From contig MSJI02000339.1 of NCBI GenBank assembly GCA_001931905.2, positions 20,226-84,225 on the forward strand: DNA of 64,000 nucleotides, written 5' to 3'. Source of the stretch: Cladosporium sp. IMV 00045 (taxonomy: Eukaryota; Ascomycota; Dothideomycetes; Cladosporiales; Cladosporiaceae). Below the pieces are notes generated by a model. It was not told the origin of the DNA, ran no database searches, and was given only the letters and a program-made list of their open reading frames with translations. Position 1 is the first letter of the stretch. Each line of letters opens with the position of its first letter. The position numbers and the translations under genes were made by a program. Below are positions 31,946 through 44,260 of this stretch, one piece after another.

Positions 31946-33260
31946 TCAAGCATCATACCCAGCCCTCTCCCTCTCCTTAGCCTTCTGGCTCGCTCCCTTG
32001 ATGACACCGGAGAGATCGCCAACTGTTCAGAACATTGCATCAGTAAAGCACACTCAAGACTAGAACCAAACCACTTTCCCGAGAAAACTTACCAGGCAAC
32101 TGAAACGGGAAATCGAGCGAAGCGAGCAGGATGGCGAAGAAAATCCACCACCCGCAGAGATCGCAGACGAACGTCAGTGCGCCCGCGGCCACGACCAACG
32201 TGCTCGCCGTCCCCGCGTTCCCCATGGCCAAGTGCCAGTAGGCACCCGCCAAGCAGCCGAAAGCCGGGACGAGGAAGAGGAAGATGAGGAAGAAGACGAC
32301 GTTGGTGCGGAGCGCGCAGATCATGTAGATGAAGCAGAGGAAGCCCATCCAGAGCATGAAGAAGGCTGGAGAGGGGTGGTGTTAGCGCCTGCGTGTTGAG
32401 GGGAGGGGAGAGGGGAGAGGGTTGTCTTTGGAATTTTCTTTCTTTCTCCTTTTTTGCTTACCGAATGTTGAGTTGAAGCCCGTTGTCTGCAGTCCTTCGA
32501 CGGGATTGGTTATGGGATCGGAGGCGTAGGCGCCCGCGGCGTTGTACATGGGCACCAGGGTGAAGCCGAAGGTGAGCCAGAAGGCGCCGAAAGTGCCGAA
32601 GACGACGAAGGGGAAGGTGTTGCCGATGATCCACTGGGTTGAGATCAGCACTTGCAAAATGGAAAGAGCACGGGGAGTTTTGGGAAGACTGAAAGAATCG
32701 TCACTTACCTCGCCCACAGATCCGATGAGCATGAGAACGCCACCGAAACCGAAGTAGACGCCCACGTTGGCTGCTCCGTTGCCGCCCGCTCCACGCCAGC
32801 CCATGAGAGCGCACGAAAGGGGCGTCAAGGAAAGGAGGAAGCCTGAGAGAGCTCTGCGTTGTGCTGTCAGTTCGCCTGTGCTGAGTCGACTTCTCGAAAA
32901 GGTCATTGACAACTTACAATGGCGTAGGATTACCGAACGTCTTCCTCAACTCTCCCGCGACTCTGTTCTGCGGCGAAAGGTAGATCTTCTCGAACAGCTC
33001 GGGCGAAATAGACAAGCTGCCGGTAGTCCTGATGCGGCGCAGAGCATGGTCTGGGTCGACGTCTTTGTCCAGGTGTTCATGATGGAAGCCTTTGATATGG
33101 ATGTTAGCTTTCAGGGCATTCTGAGGACAACGATGCAACATGCGGACGACGTACTGTTCTGGCCATTGCTGAAGTCTTTCTCGAGCGGAGCGTCAGAGCC
33201 TCTGGGCAGACCTGACGTGAGATTGGCGTTCTCGTGCGTCGCGTTGTACGTGTCCGTCAT
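31946..33260 (-). CDS. GPR1/FUN34/YaaH-family transporter (acetate/ammonium type)
   Basis: Six exons, 33260-33155, 33089-32918, 32853-32709, 32633-32462, 32365-32093 and 32022-31946, code for 314 residues. The first intron (65 bp) has a GCTAAC branch site 18 nt before its AAG acceptor; using the nearer CAG acceptor would give an implausible 34-bp intron. The cytoplasmic N-terminus (about 90 residues) leads to ELRKTFGNPTPLALSGFLLS, containing the family's NP motif at TM1. ALMGWRGAGGNGAANVGVYF, GNTFPFVVFGTFGAFWLTFG and later helices follow, six in all. Family members (Ato1-3, AcpA, Gpr1) import acetate or signal acid and ammonium status at the plasma membrane. A second, divergent family member is at 55.3-56.1 kb. 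Confidence 0.92.
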
Positions 33261-35220
33261 GATCGATCTAGTCAGATCCTCTTTCTGATGTACCAACGAT
33301 GTTTGTACGAAGCTTGGTGAGACGATATCGCTCTCAGGGAAGGATCACAGTCACGATCAATGGGGAGTGTCCCACGTCTCTCTATACCGGGAAGAGGAGC
33401 AACGGACGAGAAGGTGTGGGCCACGCCGTACCTTATGAAGGAACAACCACAAACCACACACGCACAGATCGCGGCTCCGCACTTGGTGCGTCGCCCATCG
33501 CGCAGAAAGAAGTCTAGGTCGCGACGCAAGCCGGTACTCACATCGCAGCCAAACACAACACTCGAGAGACGAACAAGCACAGCGGCAATAGAGTCATTTG
33601 CGCTGGGCCGGTTGGAACGGGAGACGCGGCGCCAAACCTTTGCCCTATGGTTGAAAGGGGCCGTTTCGCTACGCCTCCTCTTCTGTTGATACGCAGCTCT
33701 CCTCACAATCTCCGCTCGAACGGTTGCGAGTCGACGACGCATCAAGACCTTGGTGAGGAGGCAGAGGGAGGAGAAACTACCTGGTTGCAGGTATCGAGGT
33801 CGAAGCTCATACAACAGCTATCCTAAAACAGCCTGGTACCCGCCCTCACTGGTTTCGTTTACGCAGGCCCGGCTGCCGTGGCTGCGAGCCGCGTGCTCCA
33901 AGAAAGCTGCAAGGCGGCTGTTCATGGACATGGTAGGCGATAGGGAGACTCTTCGTTGACCTGTTGTTTGTTGAACGTTGCATCAAGATCGAGTGAAGTG
34001 ATTTTGACGGTATACCATCTTTAGTAGGTTTCTACAACAATACTCGAAAAGCACACATCTCGGCCAGAACGTACACAGACGCCCGGGATGTTACAATGCA
34101 TCCACTCCTTCAAGGTCCAGAAGTTTGCAAGGCCGGACAGAAGGAAGGAATCAAGGTTGCCGGCAACTCTATTGTTTATTGTCTCACAGGCCAGGAGGAA
34201 GAGGAGGCGCTATACTGGTGCATTGCTAATGGCTTTTTCTTCGTTTGGGTGGCGGTCGATCGTTTTGCGGGGGATCTGGGGCAATGCGGAGTAGCGTGGG
34301 TGGTGGGAATTGAAGAGAGACAAGCCACGGGAACAAGAACAAGACAGCTATCCGAGCCCGCGATCGTCTCTTCTTTTAGTGTCTCGTACGATTTGGCGAG
34401 TAGATCTTCCAAATACTTGGTCGACGTATAGCTGCGAAAGTATACCTACTGGCTATCAAAAGTCAACTGAATCGTGAGACGCTTCGCACAAGTTGAGCAC
34501 CACACAAGCCCTACCATACCGCGGGCTGATACGGGTCGCCTGGCATCTCTCAACAGCAGCAATCTCATCCTCACCAATCTGCAGCCTTTTGGCCGAGCCA
34601 GAAGCAAGGCTCTGTCTCGTAAGGATGAATTATCACAATCGGTACCGTGCATATAAGGCACCGGGGTGATGGGTTATTCCCGTCAGCGCGAGCGCGTAGC
34701 TCCCTCATGTGTAGCGAATGGGGGGCTGACGGGATCTCGCAAGCGTGGCGTTCCGTGTTTGAGATAGCTCCAATGCTTTTGTGCTCTCTTCGTCCGAGCG
34801 AAGCACGAGATGGCACGGAGATGAAGGAGTGCCGTGATCCCGGGATTGATGAGGCGTAGATCGAGGCCCTGGTATTGGTGAGACTGATCGTCTTGAGGAG
34901 GGAAGAAGTATGACGCTTTGGAGGATGTATGGTGAAAGGTCAACACGGCAGATGGAGAGAGATCAAAGCTATGTCATTGCCATGCTGTGGATAAGGTGTT
35001 GCGTGTGGTTCAAGTAGAAGAAACTCATCTCAATTTGAATGAAAGCACATGTTATTAGTATTCTGAGATCTTGGAATATGTGTTATTAAGCTGACTTATT
35101 TTATGAGTGAACAAGGGCCAAAATGCCATGCATGCGAACAATGCAAGGCTGGCGCTCCGTCGATTAACAGACTACAGTATTAATATGCTCCAACAATCTC
35201 CGACGACCCATAAGACACAT
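33261..35220. other. Long intergenic region, no supported gene
   Basis: About 2 kb. Frames such as minus 33272-33814 and plus 34096-34431 show no family resemblance and no credible splice structure. The left end carries the acetate-transporter promoter and the right end the 3' flank of the aminopeptidase gene. Confidence 0.5.
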
Positions 35221-36384
35221 TTAGTCAAACTTTGCGAATGCCAGCTCGTACGCCAGCCCAAGTGTCAAACGCGCATGCTGAAGCATGTGCTTGAAGTCGA
35301 GATACTCGACCTTGTCATCAGTCGTGTGGATCTTCTTGTCGCTGTACTTGAAATCAGACTCAATCACGAACGCAGACGGGTAGCCGTGCTTGCTGGCGCT
35401 GGCATGGTCGGAGCAAGCGTATCCACACTTGGTCTCTACGTATGGGATCGTGCAGTAGGTGCTCACAACCTCCTTGATGAAAGTGGTGAGGCCGGGGTCG
35501 ACAAAATCAGTGATGACACCTACACTCTCCGGCTCGCCGGCTGCGATGGTGGCATGCGTGTAGCCGGTCATGTCTTGCTGCAGCATGGCTTTCACGTCAC
35601 GGCCTTGCTTCTCGTATGCGCTGAAGATGGCCTGGCTACCGAGCAGGCCACCCTCCTCGGCACTGTACCAGTGGAACTCGACAGTGTTCTCAGCTTTGCC
35701 GTGCAGGATGTCCTTGTCTTGCAGAAGGACGCGGAGGGCTTCGAGGATTGTAACCGTGCCGGAGCCATCGTCATCAGCACCAGGAGCTGCCAGGATGGAG
35801 GGCAGGAAGAGGTTGATGCTGTCCTGGTGTGCCCCGATCACAACGGTCTTCTCGCTCTTTCCGGGCAGAGTCGCAATGATGCTGTTCTGGCCCCATTCGT
35901 GCTGGAAGAAATGCGCCTCACCGGCACCGGCATGTGCAAGAGTCTTGTTGACCTGATCAAACAGCCATTCGGAAGACTGTCTGCCGTAGTCGCTCTTGTA
36001 GTAGCGGGTGTGGAACGAGGTGAACTTCTCCAGATGGCTACGCATGTTCTTCTGGTCCAGCTCTTTCAACAGTGGTGATACTGTTTCGTTGAAGGCAGGC
36101 TTCTTGGGGTATTTGACGGATGCCTGGGAGCGGATCGAAGGCTCGCGTTCGGGCAGGCCGGTGATGTCGAAGAAGCTCTTGCCTTCCCTTCTGAGCTCCC
36201 ACTTCTCGTCCTCGGTGACATATCTCGTCTCACCGGGTGCCAGCTCGATGAGGAACTTCTCGGCTTCCACTACAGGTTGTTGTTGGCCAGAGAGCCAGTC
36301 GAGGCCGGTGTTGATGTCGGCCGGAAGGTAAATTGCCTGGGCGAGCGAAGCACCCAGGCCCGCTGTGAGTAGAGAGTATTTCAT
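35221..36384 (-). CDS. LAP1: Secreted leucine aminopeptidase (M28E zinc peptidase)
   Basis: Single exon, 387 residues from the ATG at 36384, which gives a clean signal peptide ([17 protein letters not shown]). A propeptide to about residue 80 precedes the catalytic domain. Zinc and catalytic residues are visible in order: His186 and Asp188 in VVIGAHQDS, Asp in [11 protein letters not shown], the EE pair in [13 protein letters not shown], Asp in [11 protein letters not shown], and His in [13 protein letters not shown]. Two cysteines in [10 protein letters not shown] match the conserved family disulfide region. The enzyme removes N-terminal, preferably hydrophobic, residues from peptides outside the cell. 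It is divergent from LEU1 over 540 bp; a link through leucine supply or general amino-acid control is possible. Confidence 0.95.
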   Translation of the reverse strand: MKYSLLTAGLGASLAQAIYLPADINTGLDWLSGQQQPVVEAEKFLIELAPGETRYVTEDEKWELRREGKSFFDITGLPEREPSIRSQASVKYPKKPAFNETVSPLLKELDQKNMRSHLEKFTSFHTRYYKSDYGRQSSEWLFDQVNKTLAHAGAGEAHFFQHEWGQNSIIATLPGKSEKTVVIGAHQDSINLFLPSILAAPGADDDGSGTVTILEALRVLLQDKDILHGKAENTVEFHWYSAEEGGLLGSQAIFSAYEKQGRDVKAMLQQDMTGYTHATIAAGEPESVGVITDFVDPGLTTFIKEVVSTYCTIPYVETKCGYACSDHASASKHGYPSAFVIESDFKYSDKKIHTTDDKVEYLDFKHMLQHARLTLGLAYELAFAKFD

Positions 36385-36926
36385 GGTGATGGGGAAAGCG
36401 GTATGTGAATTGGTGTGATTCAGCAAGAGGTGCCGATATCAAGCTATAAACATGTATGTACAGGCTGTCTGGTGATGGTCGAGCTCTCGGCTCCAGCTCT
36501 CCAGCTTGCTCCGGTGGCTGGCGTCATCGAACCAGCTTGAGTCAAGCGCACGAGGCAAGGCACGCGACTCACGCTAGACTTCATCTGTCTCTTCGTCTCT
36601 TTCGTACTGCGATCTCGGCGAGGTGGCGGCCGTGTCAGACGCTCCGCAAGATCGGCGACGGTGAGTCTCTGCTGCCCTTACTCAGCGAATGAGAGGCAAG
36701 TGTTTGTCAATGAATCCGATGTCGGGTGGGGTGAAATGTGTAAATGAAGGCGAACGGTTTCGGTGACAAGGACAAAATCACTCTCCACCATCTCCTCCTA
36801 CTCCTATATCCCCATTAACTTCTTCCAGCGACTCCCTTCTCATCTTTCATACTGTAAAATACCCCTTCAACCGGTTACTATTCACAGAAGCCCTGAGGCA
36901 CAAACACAGCGAGCACAGTCACAAAT
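36385..36926. other. Divergent promoter region, LAP1-type and LEU1 genes
   Basis: About 540 bp between outward-facing genes. It includes a perfect TGAGTCA at 36538-36544. No CCGG-N4-CCGG Leu3-type site was spotted by eye. Confidence 0.6.
36538..36544. promoter_or_regulatory. Gcn4/CPC1-type site TGAGTCA
   Basis: A perfect TGAGTCA heptamer, 383 bp upstream of LEU1 and 154 bp upstream of the aminopeptidase start. In fungi this is the binding site of the general amino-acid control activator (Gcn4, CPC1, CpcA), known to induce leucine biosynthesis. Presence is seen; function is inferred. Confidence 0.5.
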
Positions 36927-39260
36927 ATGCCTGGCGTTATCAAGGGCCCGTCGACCCTCTACGACAAGGTCTTCAATGACCACGTCGTTGACGAGCAGGA
37001 GGGTGGCACTTGCGTGCTGTACATTGACCGTCATCTGGTTCACGAGGTCACCTCTCCCCAGGCTTTCGAGGGCCTCAAGAACGCTGGCCGCAAAGTTCGC
37101 CGACCCGATAACACCCTCGTCACCACCGACCACAACGTGCCCACGTCTTCAAGGAAAAACTTCAAGAACGTGAGCGATTTCGTCAAGGAGGACGACAGCA
37201 GAACCCAGTGCGAGACTCTTGAGCAGAATGTCAAGGACTTCAAGCTCACCTACTTTGGCCTGGGCGACAAGAGGCAGGGAATCGTGCACATCATTGGCCC
37301 CGAGCAGGGTTTCACTCTGCCAGGCACCACAGTGGTTTGCGGTGACAGCCATACCAGCACACACGGCGCTTTTGGTGCCCTTGCCTTTGGCATTGGAACC
37401 TCCGAGGTCGAGCATGTACTTGCAACTCAGACTCTTCTCTCAAGCAGGAGTAAAAACATGAGAGTCCAAGTGGATGGAGAGCTCGCTCCCGGTGTCAGCA
37501 GCAAAGATATCGTTCTTTACGTTATTGGCCAAATCGGTACCGCCGGTGGTACTGGCCACGTTATTGAGTTCTGCGGCAGTGCCATTCGCGGACTGAGCAT
37601 GGAGGCGAGAATGTCAATTTGCAACATGGCCATCGAGGGTGGCGCTCGCGCTGGTATGGTCGCACCGGACGAGACGACTTTCAAATACCTCAAGGGCAAG
37701 CCCCTTGCTCCCAAGCCCGACTCACCAGAGTGGGAGAAGGCCATCAAGTACTGGAAGGGCCTGCGCACCGACGAGGGTGCCAAGTTTGATGTTGACATTT
37801 TCATCGACGCGAAGGACATCGAGCCCACAGTCTCCTGGGGTACGTCACCCCAGGATGTCATCGGTATTACCGGTGTCGTCCCTGGCCCCGACGACTTTGA
37901 CGACGACAACAAGAAGAAGGCCTGCGAGCGCGCTCTCACTTACATGGGTTTGACCGCTGGCACCAAGATGACCGACATCGAACTTGACAAGGTCTTCATC
38001 GGCTCATGCACAAACGCCCGCATTGAGGATCTCAGGATCGCAGCACACATTGTCAAGGGCAAGAAGGCCGCCCCTAATCTCAAGCGCGTCATGATCGTCC
38101 CTGGCTCTGGTCTGGTCAAGAAGCAAGCCGAGGCCGAGGGTCTCGACAAGATCTTCCAAGATGCTGGATTCGAGTGGAGAGAAGCCGGTTGCTCCATGTG
38201 CCTTGGTATGAACCCCGACATTCTCTCTCCTGGCGAGCGTTGCGCCAGTACATCAAACCGCAACTTCGAGGGCCGTCAGGGTGCAGGTGGACGCACTCAC
38301 CTTATGTCTCCTGCCATGGCCGCCGCCGCCGCCCTGGTTGGCAAGCTCGCCGACGTCAGAAACCTTGCTGGCTACGAACAGGCTCTGCCCTCTGCTAAGC
38401 GCGCACCCAACCGCATCGAGTCACCGACCAGCCAGCTCGACGATGCCGAGTCCGATGTCGACCTCGACAACGTCCTCGACCTGCCTGAGGTCGGTCAGGG
38501 CAACACCGTCCAGACCTCCGCACCTGCCAGCAGCGGTACTGGCCTTCCCCAGTTCACCCAGCTCAAGGGTATCGCCGCACCTCTGGACCGCTCTAACGTC
38601 GACACCGACGCCATCATTCCCAAACAGTTCCTCAAGACCATCAAGCGTTCCGGCCTCTCCACTGGTCTTTTCCACGGCTGGCGCTTCAACGAGGATGGCA
38701 GCAAGAACGGCGACTTTGTCCTCAACAAAGAGCCCTACACCGCCTCCAAGATCCTCGTCGTCTCTGGCCCCAACTTCGGCTGTGGTAGCAGTCGTGAGCA
38801 CGCCCCCTGGGCCCTGCTCGACTTCGGCATCAAATGCATCATCGCCAGCTCTTTCGGTGACATTTTCTTCAACAACACCTTCAAGAACGGCATGCTGCCT
38901 CTCAAGATCACCGACGAGGCCAAGCTGCAGAAGATCTACGCGGAGGCCGAAGCCGGCCGTGAGCTCGAGGTGGATCTTGAGAACACCGTTGTCAAGGACG
39001 CCCAAGGAAACGTCCTCGCTGAGTTCGAGGTCGACGGCTTCAAGAAGCACTGCCTCGTCAACGGCCTCGACGAGATCGGCCTCACCATGCAGAAGGATGA
39101 CATCATCACCAAGTTCGAGAGCAGACGCTCCGTCGAGACTCCCTGGTTGGACGGCAGCGGCTACCTGTCGCGTCACCGCACTGGTGCCGTCAAAATCGAC
39201 GCTGCGCCTGTGCCCAAGACCAACCGTGGTGAGGAGAAGAGCGAGCCGCTCGAGTGGTAG
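36927..39260 (+). CDS. LEU1: 3-Isopropylmalate dehydratase (fused large and small subunits)
   Basis: Single exon, 777 residues, the usual size of fungal Leu1. It catalyses isomerisation of 2- to 3-isopropylmalate, the second committed step of leucine synthesis. The LeuC-like part (about 1-480) contains [20 protein letters not shown] and the 4Fe-4S ligands Cys361 ([10 protein letters not shown]) and Cys422/Cys425 (GCSMCLGMN). An acidic linker (about 490-540) joins it to the LeuD-like swivel domain, with [18 protein letters not shown] and [20 protein letters not shown]. Codon use is strongly biased to C-ending codons, as expected for a highly expressed gene. A Gcn4-type site lies upstream. Large open frames on other frames here are shadows of this codon bias. 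Confidence 0.98.
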   Translation: MPGVIKGPSTLYDKVFNDHVVDEQEGGTCVLYIDRHLVHEVTSPQAFEGLKNAGRKVRRPDNTLVTTDHNVPTSSRKNFKNVSDFVKEDDSRTQCETLEQNVKDFKLTYFGLGDKRQGIVHIIGPEQGFTLPGTTVVCGDSHTSTHGAFGALAFGIGTSEVEHVLATQTLLSSRSKNMRVQVDGELAPGVSSKDIVLYVIGQIGTAGGTGHVIEFCGSAIRGLSMEARMSICNMAIEGGARAGMVAPDETTFKYLKGKPLAPKPDSPEWEKAIKYWKGLRTDEGAKFDVDIFIDAKDIEPTVSWGTSPQDVIGITGVVPGPDDFDDDNKKKACERALTYMGLTAGTKMTDIELDKVFIGSCTNARIEDLRIAAHIVKGKKAAPNLKRVMIVPGSGLVKKQAEAEGLDKIFQDAGFEWREAGCSMCLGMNPDILSPGERCASTSNRNFEGRQGAGGRTHLMSPAMAAAAALVGKLADVRNLAGYEQALPSAKRAPNRIESPTSQLDDAESDVDLDNVLDLPEVGQGNTVQTSAPASSGTGLPQFTQLKGIAAPLDRSNVDTDAIIPKQFLKTIKRSGLSTGLFHGWRFNEDGSKNGDFVLNKEPYTASKILVVSGPNFGCGSSREHAPWALLDFGIKCIIASSFGDIFFNNTFKNGMLPLKITDEAKLQKIYAEAEAGRELEVDLENTVVKDAQGNVLAEFEVDGFKKHCLVNGLDEIGLTMQKDDIITKFESRRSVETPWLDGSGYLSRHRTGAVKIDAAPVPKTNRGEEKSEPLEW

Positions 39261-40274
39261 ACTGGGATGGCCAATTGAATGAATAAAAATATGAGAAAAG
39301 AAGTAAAAACAAAAGCAAAGAAGTTTTAAGAAAATTGCAAGCATTGGAAAAGGGACCTATCTATGCTATATGCCTATATCACGAAATGAATCTATTGATA
39401 AAAGTTCACAACCATGTAATTGTTGTCTCTGCTTCTTGCCTCTCCTGGTGCTTATATTGATACTTGACCTTCCTATGGAACACTGTCTTTTCAATTGAAT
39501 CGATGTCTGTGACAATCATCCAGGCCTATCTACGCTCTAAGACGAGTCTGACATGCTCGAATGCAACTCCGCCGTCATATGTCTCGGACGCGGCCTTCAT
39601 CTTCGGGACTCGTCGTCAAGCAACCACATTTTCTCCACCGAGCTAATGCAATCGACTCCCAAGCGCCGAAAAGACCCTTGACGCCGTACGGCCACTGTCC
39701 GGAATTCCTTCACTCATGTAGAAGCCATCACAAGCATCTCCAAAATCGTTGAGTTACACTGCATGCAAAGTACCTATATACCTACAATTTCAAGCCGCGC
39801 TTCAAACACGGCAAAGGGCGGAAGTGGCGTCCATCCTGCGACAAGCCGTCCTGCAACTTCACGCGCAAGGATTCAAGAGACCGCCATTCATGCATCGGGC
39901 CTGTTGATCTTCGCTGAACGGACCAAGGTCGACATGACTTCATTCCTGTTTGGGCGGGCTCTGTGTGAATTCCGCGGTCTGCTCGTGGTGCTATTCTGTA
40001 TGTCTCAGGGTCCCCCGGTTAGCCCGGAGACTGCCCGTTGACAAGCCCTTGTTTCGTTGCGACGGATTGAACACTAGAAGAAGGCTTTTTGATTCTGCGC
40101 GTGTTGGGTCGGTTTTGACGCTTCTTGGACTGGGTTTCTTGAATCTTTCGACTCTTTCTTTTGCGTGCCGTCATCTCGAGATTTCGTTTGATTCTAGTGA
40201 CATTTCGGCGGTCTGCTTGTCGTCTTGTATATATTCCAGACTGAGTTTCTCTGAACACCGCGAGCAAAGATAGT
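39261..40274. other. Intergenic region
   Basis: About 1 kb between LEU1 and the Thr-rich secreted-protein gene. A-rich 3' flank near 39280-39340; no gene or repeat of note. Confidence 0.5.
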
Positions 40275-41304
40275 ATGAAGGCTATTGCATACGCGCCTCT
40301 ACTGGCCGGCATTGGATATGCCTTGCCACAGGCGTGCCAGACAACCACAGAGCAGGTCATTGTGCCCACCAGCACGGCGACCTATCTTTCAACACACGTA
40401 ACGACCATTCAGGCTACGACGCCGCAGGACTTGGGCACTTTCACCGATGTCGTGAGGCAGAGCTCGACGAAGACACTGCAGACGATCATGAGTACTGAGA
40501 CGGATTGTACGGCTAATGGAACAATGTATGTTGTGTTCAGCCACTGTGTATAGGCGTGAGCTAACTGAGATTTCCAGTACTGCTCAGCCCACAACAACAA
40601 TTTATACATCTGGAGGCAACAGAAGCCAGACGATAGAACCAGATCCAAAAACCAGAGATCGCAGCCTGCACGTCCGTCAAGACGCAGATTGCACAATCAC
40701 CAAGACCTCCACGACAACCTACGGGCAAACCTACACTTTCGCGCCAGCGGACGAAACCAGCACATACACACAGTACACCGAATTCAGCCAGGCGACGACA
40801 ACGACTACGTCCTCCGGCGGAACAGCCTACGCCATCGCCACATCCCTCACAACCACGCCCGGCGCCTGCGGACCGACAGTAAACGCCACCTCCCCATCAA
40901 GCACCGCAACCACAACCCAAGACGCCCGCTGCGCTCCCACTGCGCTCATCTCCGCCGCCGGCCCCGGCGCCTCCGCCACAGGCCGTCAATACGGCCTCTC
41001 CTACTCAGAGCGAACCTCCACCGGCGCGACTTACAGTACCAACACGACCGACGCGTCCGCCTGCTGCCAGCTCTGCGTCGACGCGGAAAAGTGCGCCGCC
41101 AGCGCTTGGGACATCAGGACGGGCGAATGCTCGCTCGCTTTCCCTGTGGAGTTTGGCACCGGCGAGTTGAGCTGTGGGCTGGGCTTGCAGGCTTATTATG
41201 GCGCGGGCCCGAATCACCCCTTGGAGCCTGGTGCTGGGCTGTTCGTTGCTGAGGTTTGTGGGAGTGTGGCTTTTGCTAATGCTAAGCCCGATGATGGGAC
41301 CTGA
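40275..41304 (+). CDS. Secreted Thr/Ser-rich protein with Apple/PAN-like C-terminus
   Basis: Two exons, 40275-40525 and 40578-41304 (52-bp intron), give 325 residues. A signal peptide (MKAIAYAPLLAGIGYA) is followed by a Thr/Ser-rich, probably O-mannosylated region with repeated TTT and TST clusters. A dibasic-type site in KTRDRSLHVRQDADC (about 105-120) could be cut by Kex2. The C-terminal part (about 230-310) has paired cysteines in ASACCQLCVDAEKCAASAWD, GECSLAF and ELSCGLGLQAYYG, the arrangement of an Apple/PAN-like fold that binds proteins or sugars. No GPI signal is evident. Probably a wall or extracellular protein; function unknown. Confidence 0.8.
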
Positions 41305-42235
41305 GTGAGGATTTCGTCACCTGATGATGAATTTCGTTTCGTTTCGTATCTTGTTTAGTTCTCTTTTCTTCTGTCATTGTAGCTTGGTCTTTTTCAAGGT
41401 CTGTACATACATACATACATACATACATATACGTGTATCCATGCATATAGGTGTTTTCGAATCATGACGTTGGTCGGCTTGTATGACCCGCAAGTGCATT
41501 ACACAGACACCGATATATGGTGTAGTCCACGCAAGGTTATTAGGGCAAAGTATTTGGATGCAGATACCTGCGATTTCATTCGTACAAGACGGATCCATCT
41601 TCCGAGTTCTGGAAAGCATGGATATTTCAAAAGCCGATGCTATTTCGAATTGGATCAGATATTCGATCAATTAGGTCGATCATTTCCATTCTATTCATGA
41701 TGACTATGATGATTGATCAATCGCATTGTATTGACCTCACGATCAATAATCAGTCATACATCTCCAAAAGATAAAGAGCCATCAGAGTGGATATTCTCCA
41801 ACGATATCGGCTATTCCCCCACTCGCCCGCGCCGTCGTTACCGGCACGAGGCACCCCATTCTCCACTATCGCCAGATCCCCAAGCCTTCAGAATGCCCAT
41901 TTCAACCAATCACACGTCTCTATCAACGACTGCGGGGACTATTTCCATTTTTCGGGTTATCATTGACCCCCATGCAAAAAAATTAAGGCAAGTCCAGATA
42001 CCATCGCGCCCTACGGGGCCCAAGGCCTTCCCGCCCTTCTACGCGTGTGTCGTATCCTCTCTCTGTGTCATCGTAGATTGGGTTTCTTCCTTTGTCTTGA
42101 CTAATAAGTAGTGACCGCTCCTTTTGTTTGTAATCGTTACTTTTCTTGTATACACACACTCGCTAGCCCCCAGTTTTTACCATCTTTTGGTAGTCTGTTC
42201 CAGCCCTTCGGCAAAGTCTATATGAATCCACAACC
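41305..42235. other. Intergenic: CATA microsatellite and transporter promoter
   Basis: About 930 bp. It holds the CATA repeat at 41405-41429 and a pyrimidine-rich leader before the transporter start. Small open frames lack support. Confidence 0.5.
41405..41429. repeat. (CATA)n microsatellite
   Basis: About six tandem CATA units in the 3' flank of the Thr-rich secreted-protein gene. Probably polymorphic. Confidence 0.85.
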
Positions 42236-43999
42236 ATGTTTTATACACACCAAGACCGGGAAGATGATTACAAGAACTCCAGACAAGCGGTTATAGAGGA
42301 GAAGAACAAAGCCGACCAAAACACCCCACCAAGCCCGGAAGACGACCTCGATGCCCTGGAGCGAATAGCCACGCAAGAAGACCACGAATCCTACGACGAG
42401 AAAAGCAACAGAGCTTCCCGACAAGACCACGAAGGAGGGAATGGCGCCTCTCTCGAACTCCGCCGAACGGCCAGCAACGTCCTCGACCGCGTCGCTTCCC
42501 GAATCACCACTCGCTCGATCCGCGATCCTCCACCGCCTCCGGACGGGGGCTTTCACGCCTGGCTGCAAGTGGCCATGGGCTGGATCATCATCTTCACGAC
42601 GTGGGGCTACGTCAACTCCTTCGGCTCGTTTCAGGCCTACTATACCGACACCCTCCCCGAAAGCGCGAGCACGATCAGCTGGATCGGATCGGTTCAGGTC
42701 TTTTTGACGTTCTTCATCGGTGCTTTCTCTGGCCGTTTGCTGGATGCGGGCCTTTTCGTGCCGACTTTCTTCGTCGGCGGCGTGTTGCAGTTGCTGGGCA
42801 TTTTCATGATGAGTCTATCCACCAAGTGGTGGCAGCTGTTTCTCAGCCAGGGAGTTTTGACGGGGATTGGAGGGGGGATTTTTTTCTGTCCTAGTATGGG
42901 CTTGATCGCGACGTATTTTTCTAATAGGAGGGCGTTGGCTGTCGGGATTACTACGACGGGGAATTCGGCTGGTATGAGGACTTTTTCCATCCGTGGCTTT
43001 CGTGCGCCTTTCTTAATCACTTGCTAATCTCTCAAAGGTGGTATGGTGTATCCGGTTCTGACTCGTGAACTTTTACCCAAGATTGGTTTCGCTTGGACGA
43101 CACGAGTGATTGGGTTCATGAATTTGGGATTACTCGCTATTGCATTTGCGTTCATGCGGCCTAGGTATGTTTATGTCTTCAATTCATCTTCATGGGCAAC
43201 CACTCAAGCCTGTTCACATTTCTAATACGCGAACAGACTCCCTCCACGAGCAAGTGGGCCGATCATCGATTGGAAAGCTTTCACTGAGCCAGTATATCTG
43301 TTTTTCGTGATGGGAATCTTCTTCACTTTGTGGAATGCCTACTTCACGTTCTACTACGTAGGTCGAACAGAACATCAATTCGAAGACATGTCAAGCCCAA
43401 ATACTCACCACACCTCAACAGATCGCCTCCTACGGCATCGAGGAAGTCGGCCTCCCCTACTCCGCCTCCACCACCCTCGTGATCATCATCAACGGAATCG
43501 GGTACGTCCCACCCCCCTGCCCACACCCAGACCAAAGACTTTTCCGACTAACCAAACCCCCACCCGCAGCCTCCCCTTCCGCGTCCTCCCCCCCATCCTC
43601 GCCGACCGCTTCGGGCCCCTCAACACTGTCACGCCCATCCTCTTCGGCATCGCCATCGTCTCCTACACCTGGCTGGCCGTCTCCACCTCCACAGGTTTCT
43701 ACATTTTCACCTGCTTCTACGGAATTTTCAACGCGGCCTTCCAGTGCCTCATCCCCACCGCCGTGGCGAGTCTGACACCTAACCTAAACATGGTCGGCAC
43801 GAGGTTGGGGATGGCGTTTGCGACGGTTTCGTTTGCGGCGTTGACGGGGCCGCCGATTGGTGGGGCGTTGCAGGCGGCGGATGGGGGGAGGTATGTCGCG
43901 CCGCAGGTTTGGGCGTCGACGTCGGCGTTGCTTTGTGGGGGGTTGGTGCTGACGGCGAGGGTTAAGATGGGGGGTTGGACTTGGAGGGCGAGGTGTTGA
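42236..43999 (+). CDS. Major facilitator transporter, monocarboxylate (MCT/SLC16) type
   Basis: Five exons, 42236-42971, 43038-43164, 43237-43357, 43422-43501 and 43570-43999, give 497 residues. A long acidic, charged cytosolic N-terminus (about 100 residues) precedes PPPPPDGGFHAWLQVAMGWI, the DGGxxAW motif diagnostic of fungal MCT-like carriers. TM1 continues WGYVNSFGSFQAYYTDTLPE; GVLTGIGGGIFFCPSMGLIA marks helix 4 and GMVYPVLTRELLPKIGFAWT helices 5-6. The second bundle ends near MVGTRLGMAFATVSFAALTG. Expected in the plasma membrane, moving a small organic acid or related solute. It is only distantly like the MCT-type gene at 28.9-30.3 kb. Confidence 0.92.
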
Positions 44000-44260
44000 T
44001 TTGTCTTGTTGGGTTCTACAATCCGTTTCTTCTTTCTCTATCTCCAGGATGGTTCGCGGGTGTTTTACTGGATCAGGATGTTCAAGCACATATTGTGGGC
44101 GCGTGTTTTATACCCTTTGTGAGTAATGGTTTGTGAGCGGTGCAGGCTGGGTAGAAAACGGTATACGTACACGATGGAAGACTGGTTGATGCGTTAATTC
44201 ATGGCTATAGAGAGGCACGCAATCTACTTTTCAGCAAAGGCCGTTCCATTACGCAGAGCT

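Noticed and set aside
33121..33154. 34-bp first intron in the acetate-transporter gene at 31.9-33.3 kb
   Set aside because: Shorter than normal fungal introns; a 65-bp intron using a downstream AAG acceptor has a good GCTAAC branch site and keeps the frame.
33272..33814. 180-codon minus-strand frame
   Set aside because: Arg/Ser-rich translation overlapping the acetate-transporter upstream region; no domain.
35107..36078. 323-codon plus-strand frame
   Set aside because: Antisense shadow of the leucine aminopeptidase gene, whose catalytic motifs are all on the minus strand.
38281..39344. Two long frames (plus and minus) over the LeuD part of LEU1
   Set aside because: Shadows produced by the strong C-ending codon bias of LEU1.
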